From contig JAUSBL010000093.1 of assembly GCA_030658975.1 (NCBI GenBank), forward strand, positions 1 to 64,000: a stretch of 64,000 bases of DNA, given 5' to 3'. The translations under genes were made by a program, and so were the position numbers. Under the pieces are notes generated by a model, which was not told the origin of the DNA, did no database searches, and was given only the letters and a program-made list of their open reading frames with translations. The DNA comes from Candidatus Latescibacterota bacterium. GTDB lineage: Bacteria > Krumholzibacteriota > Krumholzibacteriia > LZORAL124-64-63. Below, piece after piece: positions 50,768 to 60,088 of this stretch (position 1 is its first letter; each line of letters starts with the position of its first letter).

Positions 50768-51955
50768 ATGTTCCCTGGAATGTCCCTGCGCGCGAGGCTG
50801 CTGACGGCCGGAGTCGGCGTCACGATCTCGCCGCTCATGGTCCACATGCTGCTCGAGCGCAACGAGGACGGCCGGCAGATGCTGCTGACCGGACTGGCGG
50901 CGGTCGCCCTGGCCGTGGTCGTCTGGTCGCTCGTGGCCCGGGGCATCGGCCGCGATCTCGAGCAGGTGGCGCAACGGCTCGGCGGCGCGGGCACCCACGT
51001 GGTGACGGCGTCCCGCCAGGTCGCGGCCGGCGGGCAGCACACGGCGCAGGACGCCGCCGAACAGGCGGCCAACCTGCAGGATGTGACGGCCACCCTCGCC
51101 CAGCTGGTCGGCATGACCGGGCGCAACGCCGACAGCGCCCGCGAGGCCAACCGCGAGGCAGGCGAGGTCTGCCGCGAGGCGGCGACCGGCAGCGAGGCGA
51201 TGAGCCGGCTGGCCGGGACCGTCGGCCGCATCAAGTCCGCCGCCGACGAGTCGGGCAAGATCGTGCGCAGCATCGACGAGATCGCGTTCCAGACCAACCT
51301 GCTGGCGCTCAACGCCGCGGTCGAGGCGGCGCGGGCCGGCGACGCGGGTCGCGGCTTCGCCGTCGTCGCTGAGGAGGTCCGCAACCTCGCGCGGCGCAGC
51401 GCCGAAGCGGCCAGCATCACGACGGCCCTGATCGAGGAGTCGCGGGTCATCGCCGCCGACGGCGTGCGGGCGTCCGAGGAGGCGGCCGCGGTCCTGCGGC
51501 GCATCGCCGGCGGCATCGAGCGGGTCAGCCACCTGGTGCGGCAGGTCGACGCGGCCAGCAGCGAACAGTCGCGCGACCTCGTCCAGATCAACGAGACGGT
51601 CGTGCGCATGGACCGGGTCGTCCAGAGCAACGCCGCCGGCGCCCAGGAATCGGCGGCCGCCAGCCAGCAACTCGCCGGCCAGGCCGCGCAGTTGCTGGAC
51701 CTCGTCGCCGAACTCGAACGCGTGTTGACGGGACAGGGAACCCAGGCCGCGGCCCGCCCGCCGCGGGAAAGGCGCACCGCGGCGTCCCGTTCACCGGCGC
51801 CGCGATCCCCGGCGTCCCCATCGCCGCCGCCGCGACGGCGCGACGCGCCGCGGAAGTACGCGGAGACGGGACAGGACCGGGCTTCGGCCCTGGACGACGA
51901 CGATTATCTGGACCTCGCCACGGCCTGGGACGAGCCGAGCAGGCTCGAAGTCTGA
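50768..51955 (+). CDS. Membrane-anchored methyl-accepting chemotaxis protein-like signaling protein
   Basis: Short TM N-terminus then MCP hairpin [47 protein letters not shown]; no recognisable periplasmic sensor. Confidence 0.92.
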   Translation: MFPGMSLRARLLTAGVGVTISPLMVHMLLERNEDGRQMLLTGLAAVALAVVVWSLVARGIGRDLEQVAQRLGGAGTHVVTASRQVAAGGQHTAQDAAEQAANLQDVTATLAQLVGMTGRNADSAREANREAGEVCREAATGSEAMSRLAGTVGRIKSAADESGKIVRSIDEIAFQTNLLALNAAVEAARAGDAGRGFAVVAEEVRNLARRSAEAASITTALIEESRVIAADGVRASEEAAAVLRRIAGGIERVSHLVRQVDAASSEQSRDLVQINETVVRMDRVVQSNAAGAQESAAASQQLAGQAAQLLDLVAELERVLTGQGTQAAARPPRERRTAASRSPAPRSPASPSPPPRRRDAPRKYAETGQDRASALDDDDYLDLATAWDEPSRLEV

Positions 51956-51990
51956 TCGAGCGCACCGATCCGGCAAGGGAAGGAACGACC

Positions 51991-52419
51991 ATGAGCGCCA
52001 TCGCCTGGAACGACGAACTCGAACTCGGTTTGCCGCTGATCGACGAGCAGCACCGGCGGCTCATCGATCGCTACAACGAACTCGCCGCCGCCTACCGCCG
52101 CCGCGAACCGGACGACGATCTCGCCCGGCGGCTGGGGATCCTGCTGGAATGCGCCGTCGTGCATTTCAACTCGGAGGAGGCGCTGATGGCGACGCTCGGC
52201 TACGTCGGCCTCGATGAGCACCGCGAAGAGCACCAGGACCTGCTCCAGCGCGTGCGGCGCTTCCAGACCGCCCTGACTGAAGGCCGCCAGACCATCACGC
52301 TGCCGGTCCTGCAGTACCTTCAGCACTGGCTGCTCGGGCACGTCCGCGGCGCCGACCGCGATTTCGCCAGGGCCGCCCGCCGGCTCGCCGCCGACGCCCT
52401 GATCGCCCAACCATCCTGA
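51991..52419 (+). CDS. Bacteriohemerythrin
   Basis: LIDEQHRRLID, HFNSEEALM, HREEHQDLL, HWLLGHVRGADRDF iron-ligand pattern. Confidence 0.92.
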   Translation: MSAIAWNDELELGLPLIDEQHRRLIDRYNELAAAYRRREPDDDLARRLGILLECAVVHFNSEEALMATLGYVGLDEHREEHQDLLQRVRRFQTALTEGRQTITLPVLQYLQHWLLGHVRGADRDFARAARRLAADALIAQPS

Positions 52420-52428
52420 GGAGACCGT

Positions 52429-52845
52429 GTGAGGCCTCTGGAGTGGGACGTGCGGTTCAGCTCGGGGGTCGCGTCGCTCGACGACGACCACCGGGAATTC
52501 CTCGCCCTGCAGAACAGTCTGCTCGAAGCCCGCGGCCACGGCCGCGGGCACCGCGTGCTGCACGAGGTCCTGGAGCAGCTGATCGCGTGGGCCGAGATCC
52601 ACCAGGCCCGCGAGGAGGCGATGTTCGGCGAGACCGGGTACCCGGGCGCCGCGCGGCACCGCGCCGAACACGAGCGACTGCTCGCCGCGGCGCGCAGCCT
52701 GCGTCTGCGGCACGCCCTGGACCTCGAGCGTCTGACGCGCGCGGTGCTGGGTCTCTTCGACTACTGGTGGAAACGGCACATCCTGGAGCACGACCTGGAA
52801 TTCGGACGCTACCTCGCCGCAGAACGGCACGGCGCCCCCGTCTGA
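52429..52845 (+). CDS. Bacteriohemerythrin
   Basis: LDDDHREFLALQN, HQAREEAMFGETGYP, HRAEHERLL, WWKRHILEHDLEFGRYL. Confidence 0.9.
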   Translation: MRPLEWDVRFSSGVASLDDDHREFLALQNSLLEARGHGRGHRVLHEVLEQLIAWAEIHQAREEAMFGETGYPGAARHRAEHERLLAAARSLRLRHALDLERLTRAVLGLFDYWWKRHILEHDLEFGRYLAAERHGAPV

Positions 52846-52854
52846 CCCGTCCCG

Positions 52855-55089
52855 TCAGGGGAGCCGGCGCCGACCCAGCCGCAGGCTGTTCAGCACCACC
52901 GAAACCGAACTGAAGGCCATGGCCGCGGCCGCGAGCATGGGATGGAAGTCGCGCAGCATGGGAGGCAGTCCCGGCACGCCGTGCAGGGCGCCGGCCGCCA
53001 CGGGGATCAGCACCACGTTGTAGCCGAAAGCCCAGGCCAGGTTCTGGCGTACCGTCCGCATGGTCAGCCGGCTCAGCTCGCGGGCGCGCTGCACGGCGCC
53101 GAGCCCGCCGCGCACCAGGGTCACGTCCGCGGCCTCGATGGCGATGTGGCTGCCGTGCCCCACGGCGAAGCCCACGTCCGCGGTCGCCAGGGCGGGCGCG
53201 TCGTTCACGCCGTCGCCGACCATCCCGACCGTGCAGCAGTCGGCGAGGAAGCCGCCGACGACGGCGGCCTTGTCCTGCGGCGTCGCCGAGTCGAACACCT
53301 GCTGGATGCCCAGCTCGCGCGCGACCGCGGCCGCCGCCAGCGGCCCGTCCCCCGTCAGCATGATCACATCGACGCCGAGCGTCTCGAGGTCCTGGACGGC
53401 CGCGGCCGCTTCCGGGCGCAGCGCGTCGCGCACGGCCACGAGCCCGGCGACGGCCCCGTCGACCTCGACCAGCATGACGGTCCTGCCTTCGCCGGCCAGC
53501 CGGTCGGCGACGGTTTGCAGGTCGGCGGGCGCGCCCTGCGGCGCGATCCACGCGGGCTTGCCCACGCGCACCGCGCACCCGTCGACGACCGCCGTGACGC
53601 CGTGGCCCGGCACCACGCGGAACGCAGTGGCGATCGGGAGCCGTGCGGCGCCCGCGGCCAGGGATCGCCCGACCGGATGCTCCGACGGCGTCTCGGCCGC
53701 CTGCACCAGGGCCGCGAACCGCTGCGGCGACAGGCCGGAGCCGTCGGCGACGACCCAGTCGGTCGCTTCGGGGCGGCCTTCGGTGAGCGTGCCGGTCTTG
53801 TCCATCAGCAGGGTGGTGACGCGGTGGGCCCGTTCCAGGGCGGCGGCATCGCGGAACAGCACGCCGTGGCGGGCGGCCAGACCCGTGCCGACCATCACCG
53901 CGGTCGGCGTCGCCAGACCCAGGGCGCAGGGGCAGGCGACGACCAGCACCGCGATCATGCGCGTCAGGGCCGGCGCGAAGGCGCCGCCGAACGCCCACCA
54001 GCCCGCGAACGTCAGCAGGGCCACGACTGCAATCACGGGCACGAACACGGCGGCGACGCGGTCGGCCAGGCGCTGGACCGGGGCCTTGCTCTGCTGGGCG
54101 CGGCGGACCAGGGCGGTCACGCGCGCCAGTGCGGTCTGCTCGCCCACGGCCGTCACGCGCACCGTCAGCAGGCCGTCGCGATCGATCGAGCCGCCGAGGA
54201 CCTCGTCGCCGGGCCCGCGGTCCGCCGGCAGGGGCTCGCCGGTGAACATGCTCTCGTCCACGGCGGCGTGCCCCTCGCTCACCAGGCCGTCGACTGGCAC
54301 GCGCTCTCCGGGCCGCACGCGCACGACGTCTCCCGGCTGCAGGCGGGAGACCGGCACGTCGTGCTCGACGCCGTCGCGCAGCAGGCTGGCCCGTTCCGGC
54401 GCCAGGGCCAGCAGGGCGGTGATGGCGTCGCCGGCGCGGCCGCGGGCCCGGGCCTCGAGCAGCTTGCCCAGCCGCACCAGGGTCAGGATCACCGCGGCGG
54501 TCTCGAAGCCGGAGTGGCCGCCGAGGCCCGGCGCGAAGAGCAGCGCCACCGCGTGCAGGTAGGCGGCCCCGGCGCCCAGCGACACCAGCGTGTCCATGTT
54601 GGCGGTGCCGGCGCGCAGCCCGCGCCAGGCTCCGACGTAGAAGGCGCGCCCGGTCACGAACTGCACGGGCGTGGCCAGGGCGCCCAGCAGCCAGGGCATC
54701 CAGGCGGCGTGGAGCCACGCCGCCCCGAGGCCCAGGTCACGGGCCATCGACAGGACGAACAGGGGAGTGGTGAAGACGGCGCCGACCAGGAAGTCGCGCC
54801 GGTGCCCGGCCTCCTCGCGGCGCCGGGCCTCCCGGCCCGCCTCCTCGGCGGACAGGGCGGCCGTGGGCAGGGCCAGTTCGAAACCGGCCGCAGCCACCGC
54901 GGCCGCCAGGGTCTCGTGGCCGACGAGCGCCGGGTCGTAGCTCACGGTCACGGTGTTGTCGGCGAGGTTGACCGCGGCCTCCAGCACGCCGGGCGTGTCG
55001 CGGCCGAGAGCTTTCTCGACGGAAGCGGCGCAGCTGGCGCAGTGCATGCCGAGCACGGGTAAAGTGGCCTGGACGCTGGGGTTCGGCAC
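52855..55089 (-). CDS. copA: Copper-translocating P1B-type ATPase
   Basis: HMA GMHCASCAASVEKAL, CPC in VVACPCALGLATPTAVMVG, DKTGTLTEGRPEATD, GDGVNDAPALATADVGFAVG; GTG start with GGAGG upstream. Confidence 0.95.
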   Translation of the reverse strand: MPNPSVQATLPVLGMHCASCAASVEKALGRDTPGVLEAAVNLADNTVTVSYDPALVGHETLAAAVAAAGFELALPTAALSAEEAGREARRREEAGHRRDFLVGAVFTTPLFVLSMARDLGLGAAWLHAAWMPWLLGALATPVQFVTGRAFYVGAWRGLRAGTANMDTLVSLGAGAAYLHAVALLFAPGLGGHSGFETAAVILTLVRLGKLLEARARGRAGDAITALLALAPERASLLRDGVEHDVPVSRLQPGDVVRVRPGERVPVDGLVSEGHAAVDESMFTGEPLPADRGPGDEVLGGSIDRDGLLTVRVTAVGEQTALARVTALVRRAQQSKAPVQRLADRVAAVFVPVIAVVALLTFAGWWAFGGAFAPALTRMIAVLVVACPCALGLATPTAVMVGTGLAARHGVLFRDAAALERAHRVTTLLMDKTGTLTEGRPEATDWVVADGSGLSPQRFAALVQAAETPSEHPVGRSLAAGAARLPIATAFRVVPGHGVTAVVDGCAVRVGKPAWIAPQGAPADLQTVADRLAGEGRTVMLVEVDGAVAGLVAVRDALRPEAAAAVQDLETLGVDVIMLTGDGPLAAAAVARELGIQQVFDSATPQDKAAVVGGFLADCCTVGMVGDGVNDAPALATADVGFAVGHGSHIAIEAADVTLVRGGLGAVQRARELSRLTMRTVRQNLAWAFGYNVVLIPVAAGALHGVPGLPPMLRDFHPMLAAAAMAFSSVSVVLNSLRLGRRRLP

Positions 55090-55260
55090 GGGCACCTCCG
55101 GGGCTGCGGGATCGTTCCATGATAGCGGCGATCGGCCCCGCGCCCCAGCCCGAACCGGAGCTGCCGGGGCCCCGGGTGCCGGACCTTGACGCGGCGGGCG
55201 CCTGTGCCGACAATGCCCGTTCGCGGCATCGGCTGATCCCACATCGGAGGTACGCGCGTC

Positions 55261-56643
55261 GTGACGTCCCTGCCCGCCTGCATCAAGGCTTACGACATCC
55301 GGGGACGCGTTCCCGAGGACCTCGACGCGGACCTCGCCCGCCGTTTGGGTCGCGCCCTGGCCGCCCGGATCGGCGCAGGGACCCTGGCTGTCGGCCGGGA
55401 CTGCCGCACCAGCAGCCCCGAACTCGCGGCCGCGGTCGGCGCCGGCCTCGCCGAGGGCGGCTGCGACGTCCGCGACCTCGGACTCTGCGCCACTGAGCAG
55501 ATGTACCACGCGGTGATCGCCCGGGGCCTGGACGGCGGCGTCATGGTCACCGCCAGCCACAACCCGCTGGGCTGGAACGGGATGAAGATCGTGGCCGCCG
55601 ACGCGGTCCCCGTCAGCGGGGACAGCGGCCTGCACGCCGTGGGGCGCGCCGCCGTCGCCGGCGATTTTCCGGCCGCCGCGCGTCGCGGCACGACGACGCC
55701 GCTGGATACCGGCGACGAGTTCCGCGACTTCCTGCTGGGATGCGTCGACGCCGGGACCCTGCCGGCCCTGACCATCGTCGCCGATGCGGGCCACGGCTGC
55801 GCCGGTCCCGTCCTGGACCTGCTGGAACCGCACCTGCCCGTGAAGCTGATCAAGCTGCGCCACGTGCCCGACGGGAATTTCCCCACCGGCGTGCCCAACC
55901 CCCTGCTGCCGGAGAACCGCGCCCTGACCGCGGCCGCCGTCCGCGAGCACGGCGCCGATCTCGGGCTGGCCTGGGACGGCGACGCCGACCGCTGCTTCTT
56001 CTTCGACGAGACCGGGGCCTTCATCGAGGGCTACTACCTGGTCGCCCTGCTCGCCCGCGCCGCGCTGCGCCGCGTGCCGGGGGGGCGGATCGTCCACGAC
56101 CCGCGCCTGGTCTGGAACACGATCGACACGGTGCGGGAGGCCGGCGGCGTGCCCCTGCAGAACAAGACCGGCCACGCCTTCATGAAGGAGCGGATGCGCG
56201 CCGAGGACGCCGTCTACGGCGGCGAGATGTCGGCCCACCACTACTTCCGCGAGTTCCGCTGGTGCGACAGCGGCATGCTGCCCTGGCTGCGCGTGCTCGA
56301 GGAGATGGGACGCACCGGGCTGCCGCTCTCGGCCCTGGTCGGGCGGATGCAGGCCGCCTATCCGGCCAGCGGCGAGATCAACCGTCGCCTCGCGGCCCCG
56401 CAGCGGGCCGTGGCGGCCGTCGCCGCCCGCTGGCTCGACCGCGCGGTGGCGGTGGACCGCACCGACGGCCTGTCGCTGGACCTGGGCGACTGGCGGCTGA
56501 ATCTCAGGGAATCCAACACCGAGCCGGTGCTGCGCCTCAACGTCGAGTCGCGCGGCGACGCGGCGCTCATGAAGGCGATGACCGACGAGGTCCTGGCCGT
56601 GATCGACGGGGCGGGGTCCGGCAACGGGGAGGGTGTTTCGTGA
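55261..56643 (+). CDS. Phosphomannomutase/phosphoglucomutase
   Basis: AYDIRGRVPEDLDADLARRLGRAL, VMVTASHNPLGWNGMK, AWDGDADRCFFFDETG, GGEMSAHHYFREF, NLRESNTEPVLRLNVES. Confidence 0.94.
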   Translation: MTSLPACIKAYDIRGRVPEDLDADLARRLGRALAARIGAGTLAVGRDCRTSSPELAAAVGAGLAEGGCDVRDLGLCATEQMYHAVIARGLDGGVMVTASHNPLGWNGMKIVAADAVPVSGDSGLHAVGRAAVAGDFPAAARRGTTTPLDTGDEFRDFLLGCVDAGTLPALTIVADAGHGCAGPVLDLLEPHLPVKLIKLRHVPDGNFPTGVPNPLLPENRALTAAAVREHGADLGLAWDGDADRCFFFDETGAFIEGYYLVALLARAALRRVPGGRIVHDPRLVWNTIDTVREAGGVPLQNKTGHAFMKERMRAEDAVYGGEMSAHHYFREFRWCDSGMLPWLRVLEEMGRTGLPLSALVGRMQAAYPASGEINRRLAAPQRAVAAVAARWLDRAVAVDRTDGLSLDLGDWRLNLRESNTEPVLRLNVESRGDAALMKAMTDEVLAVIDGAGSGNGEGVS

Positions 56644-57464
56644 CGGCCCGGCGAGCGTTCGCAGGCGCCCTGTTCCTGGCGGCCGTCGCGGCGGTCGCCC
56701 CCCCCGCGCGCGCGGCGGGCTGGCGCGAGCTGGCGCCGGGGCTGGAACTCGGCTCCTTCGCGCTGCCGGGCGGCAAGGCGTCCGACGGGGAGCCGCTGCA
56801 CGTGGTCCGGCTCGATCCCGAACGCTGGGAGCTGGTGCTGCTGAACGCCTCGGCGCCGGGCGAGGGCGAGGCGCACTCGGCCCGCGACTGGTGCCGCCTG
56901 AAGGGCCTGGCGGCGGCCGTCAACGCGAGCATGTACCAGGCCGACCACCTGCGCAGCGTGTCGCTCATGCGTACCCGCACCCACGTGAACAACGCCTACG
57001 TGTCGCCCGACAACGCCGTGTTGGCCTTCGATCGGCGCGACGCGGGCGTGCCGCACGTGCGCATCATCGACCGCACGTGCGAGGACTTCGCCGCCGCGGC
57101 GGCCCGCTACGGCACCCTGGTCCAGAGCATCCGCATGGTCTCGTGCGACCGGCGCAACACGTGGGAGCCGCAGGCCCGCCGCACCAGCGCGGCGGCCATC
57201 GGGACGGACAGGTCCGGCCGCGTGCTGATGATCCACTGCCGCAAGCCGTTGCCGACCCACGACCTCATCGAGCACCTGCTCGCTCTGCCGCTCGACCTGG
57301 CGCAGGCGATGTACGGCGAGGGGGGCTACCAGGCCCAGCTCTACGTGGGCGCCGGCGGGCAGGAGTACCAGTTCGGGGGCGGCTTCGACGACGGCCGCAA
57401 TCCCGGCGATCCCGGCCGGCAGGCCTGGCCGCTGCCGAACGTGGTGGCCGCGCGGCCGCGCTGA
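56640..57464 (+). CDS. Phosphodiester glycosidase (NAGPA domain) family exported protein
   Basis: Signal peptide; AAAVNASMYQADHLRSVSLM, AAAIGTDRSGRVLMIHCRKPLPTHDLIEHLL, AMYGEGGYQAQLYVGAGG; GTGA overlap. Confidence 0.75.
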   Translation: MTARRAFAGALFLAAVAAVAPPARAAGWRELAPGLELGSFALPGGKASDGEPLHVVRLDPERWELVLLNASAPGEGEAHSARDWCRLKGLAAAVNASMYQADHLRSVSLMRTRTHVNNAYVSPDNAVLAFDRRDAGVPHVRIIDRTCEDFAAAAARYGTLVQSIRMVSCDRRNTWEPQARRTSAAAIGTDRSGRVLMIHCRKPLPTHDLIEHLLALPLDLAQAMYGEGGYQAQLYVGAGGQEYQFGGGFDDGRNPGDPGRQAWPLPNVVAARPR

Positions 57465-57485
57465 AGCCGGCGCCGCCGGCCGCGG

Positions 57486-58637
57486 TCAGAAGACGCCGGT
57501 CCACGCCCCTTCGCGCATGATCTCGCGCGCACCGTCCGGCCCTTCGAGCGTCACCGAGGCGACGGCCACCGCGGGCTGCACCTGCGGGATGTAGACGCGG
57601 TCGAGGTGCACCACGGCGTCGGGTCCGCTGAAGTCGGCGGGGCCGACCGCCCCGCCGAAGTGGTCGCTGCGGCCGAAGGCCACGTGCAGGCCCAGCTTCT
57701 CATCCAGCAGGATGCTGCCGACCGGCTCCAGCCCGAAGTCCCCGAGCACGCCCAGCCCCAGCTCCGCCAGGTTGGCGTAGGCCGGCTCCGCGACGATGCG
57801 CGCCGCCTCCGCCGCGCCGTGCGGCCCCTCGCTCAGGACCGTGACCGCCTTGTTGCCCTCGATCCGGTAGACCACGACCTCGTCGTCGAACTGCACGGGC
57901 AGCTCGCCGCGGCTGCCGCTGGGATCGCCCGGGAGTTCACCCTCGTAGGGCACGATGTAGGTCTCGCCGCTCGGCAGGTTGCCGGCGACGCCGTTGCGCG
58001 GGAACAGTCCGCCGGAGGCGTGGGCCTCGCGGTGGCGCAGGTCCAGGCGCAGGGTGTGGGTGCGGTCGCGGACCCTGGTGACGATGGTCGCCGCCGTGGC
58101 CGGGTCCAGCAGGGCCTTGAGCAGGTCGACGCGGCGGTTGACCTCGGCGTAGTCGATCTGCAGGGCCGGGATCATCGACGGCAGGAAACCCGGCATGGTG
58201 GCCGCGCGCAGGGGATGGGACCGCGCCGCGACCTTCAGGGGCGCCGTCGCCGACAGCTCCGTCGGCGCCAGCAGGATGCTGTGACCCGCGAACAGTTCTT
58301 CGAAGCTGATCGTGTTCCCGGCGGGCAGCTCGTCGGCGTTTCCGTAGGTGCGGGCGCCGTCGCCGGGGTGGCAGTGGGCCGGCAGGTCCGCGTTGTTGCC
58401 GCCCGCGTTGCGGTACCAGGCCAGGGTCGTGCGCGGCACGCCGGTCGCGCCGGCGGCGGCGCCCAGCCGGCGGACCCAGTCGGCGGCCATGGCGCGGCGC
58501 GCCGCCCACTCGGGATTGTCGGCGAGCCTGGCGTCGGGCAGGTCGACCAGCACGGCCAGTCCGCGGTCGGCGGCGGTGGGGACGAAGACCCGCCGGACGA
58601 GGCGGACGAGGTCATCGGTGCTCAGGACGGCGTTCAC
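57486..58637 (-). CDS. M29-like aminopeptidase (thermophilic metallopeptidase) family protein
   Basis: NLPSGETYIVPYEGE, NLAELGLGVL, ILLDEKLGLHVAFGRSDHFGG resemble M29 C-terminal metal-site motifs. Confidence 0.7.
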   Translation of the reverse strand: MNAVLSTDDLVRLVRRVFVPTAADRGLAVLVDLPDARLADNPEWAARRAMAADWVRRLGAAAGATGVPRTTLAWYRNAGGNNADLPAHCHPGDGARTYGNADELPAGNTISFEELFAGHSILLAPTELSATAPLKVAARSHPLRAATMPGFLPSMIPALQIDYAEVNRRVDLLKALLDPATAATIVTRVRDRTHTLRLDLRHREAHASGGLFPRNGVAGNLPSGETYIVPYEGELPGDPSGSRGELPVQFDDEVVVYRIEGNKAVTVLSEGPHGAAEAARIVAEPAYANLAELGLGVLGDFGLEPVGSILLDEKLGLHVAFGRSDHFGGAVGPADFSGPDAVVHLDRVYIPQVQPAVAVASVTLEGPDGAREIMREGAWTGVF

Positions 58638-58828
58638 GCGGGGGTCCTTTCGGGACGGGGGAAGAGCCGGCACCATGATAGCAGCACGGGCCTCGGGGCC
58701 CAAGGCCGGCGTCGCGCCGGTCCGCCCGGGCAGATTCCGGTGGCGGCCCGCCGCATCCCGGCACTATGTTCGGGGCGTCCGCCGGGGCGCCGCGCGCTCC
58801 GCACCCCTTCCGCGCCTCGAGGAGCACC

Positions 58829-60088
58829 ATGGCAAGCGATCGCGACATGAATCTGGCCCTGTTCCTGGATTTCGACAACGTGGCCATCGGCGCCCGCGAC
58901 GCGCGGCAGCGCTTCGACATCCACGTCGTGCTCGAGCGACTGCTCGAGAAGGGCAAGATCGTCGTCAAGAAGGCCTACGCCGACTGGAGCTACTACCAGG
59001 ACTACATGTCCGACCTGCACGGCGCCGCCATCGAGATGATCGAGGTCCCCAGCTCCCGCATCAGCGGCAAGAACAGCGCCGACATCCGCATGGTCGTCGA
59101 CGCCATGGACCTCTGCTACAGCAAGGACCACATCGACGCCTTCGTCGTGATCTCCGGGGACAGCGACTTCTCGCCCCTGGTCTCGAAGCTGCGCGAGAAC
59201 GACAAGAGCGTGATCGGCGTCGGCATGAAGGGGTCCAGCTCCGAGCTGCTGATCCGCAACTGCGACGAGTTCATCTTCTACGACGACCTCGTCCGCGAAC
59301 CCGTCGCCGTCGAGGCCGTCAACATGGACGCCGTGCCGTCGGACAAGAAGAAGCTCTTCAACCTGCTGATCGCCACGATCGAAGGCCTGGTGCGCGAGCA
59401 CAAGGGACCGCTCTACTCGTCCCTCGTCAAGGACACGATGAAGCGCAAGAAGCCCGACTTCAACGAGCGCACCTGGCGCTACTCCTCGTTCAGCGACCTG
59501 CTGGAGGAGGCCATGTCGCTGGGCCTGATCACCGTCGAGCGCGACGAGCGGGCCGGCGGCACCCTGGTCGTCACGGCGCTGGGCGGCACGCCGGCCGTGT
59601 CGTCCGGGACCAACGGCGCGCGCAAGCCCGCCCGCCGCCGCGGGCGCCGCCGCGGCGGACGCGGGGAGGAAGGCCGCATCGGCGGCGCCGTCACGGGCCG
59701 TCCGGACGCGCCCGAGCCGGCCGCCGCCGCCGGACCGCCGCCGGCATCCGCCCCCGCGGACAACGGCGGCGCCGAGGGCAACGGCGGCGCTGAGGGCGCC
59801 GACGCGCCGAAGCCCGCGCGTTCACGTTCGCGCCGCTCCCGCGCCGCGCCCGCCCCGGACAAGCCCGCCGCGGCGCCCGCGGCGCCCGCGCCCGCGACGA
59901 AGCCCGTGAAGAAGACGACGGTGCGCAAGCCGGCGAAGAAGACCCCTGGCCGCGAGGCCGCCAAGCCCGCAGAGGCCCGGACGAAGGGCGCGGCGAAACC
60001 GGCGGCCGGCAAGGACGCCCCCGCGAAGACCCCCGCGCGCCGGCCGGCCAGGAAGGCGCCTGCCCGCAAGGCCCCGACCAAGGACTAG
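58829..60088 (+). CDS. NYN-domain (LabA/PIN-like) protein with OST-HTH-like domain and Lys/Ala/Pro-rich tail
   Basis: LALFLDFDNVAIGARDARQRFD, KKAYADWSYYQDYMSDL, SADIRMVVDAMDLCY, VVISGDSDFSPLVSKLRENDKSVIGVG; C-terminal PAKK/ARKA repeats. Confidence 0.9.
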   Translation: MASDRDMNLALFLDFDNVAIGARDARQRFDIHVVLERLLEKGKIVVKKAYADWSYYQDYMSDLHGAAIEMIEVPSSRISGKNSADIRMVVDAMDLCYSKDHIDAFVVISGDSDFSPLVSKLRENDKSVIGVGMKGSSSELLIRNCDEFIFYDDLVREPVAVEAVNMDAVPSDKKKLFNLLIATIEGLVREHKGPLYSSLVKDTMKRKKPDFNERTWRYSSFSDLLEEAMSLGLITVERDERAGGTLVVTALGGTPAVSSGTNGARKPARRRGRRRGGRGEEGRIGGAVTGRPDAPEPAAAAGPPPASAPADNGGAEGNGGAEGADAPKPARSRSRRSRAAPAPDKPAAAPAAPAPATKPVKKTTVRKPAKKTPGREAAKPAEARTKGAAKPAAGKDAPAKTPARRPARKAPARKAPTKD

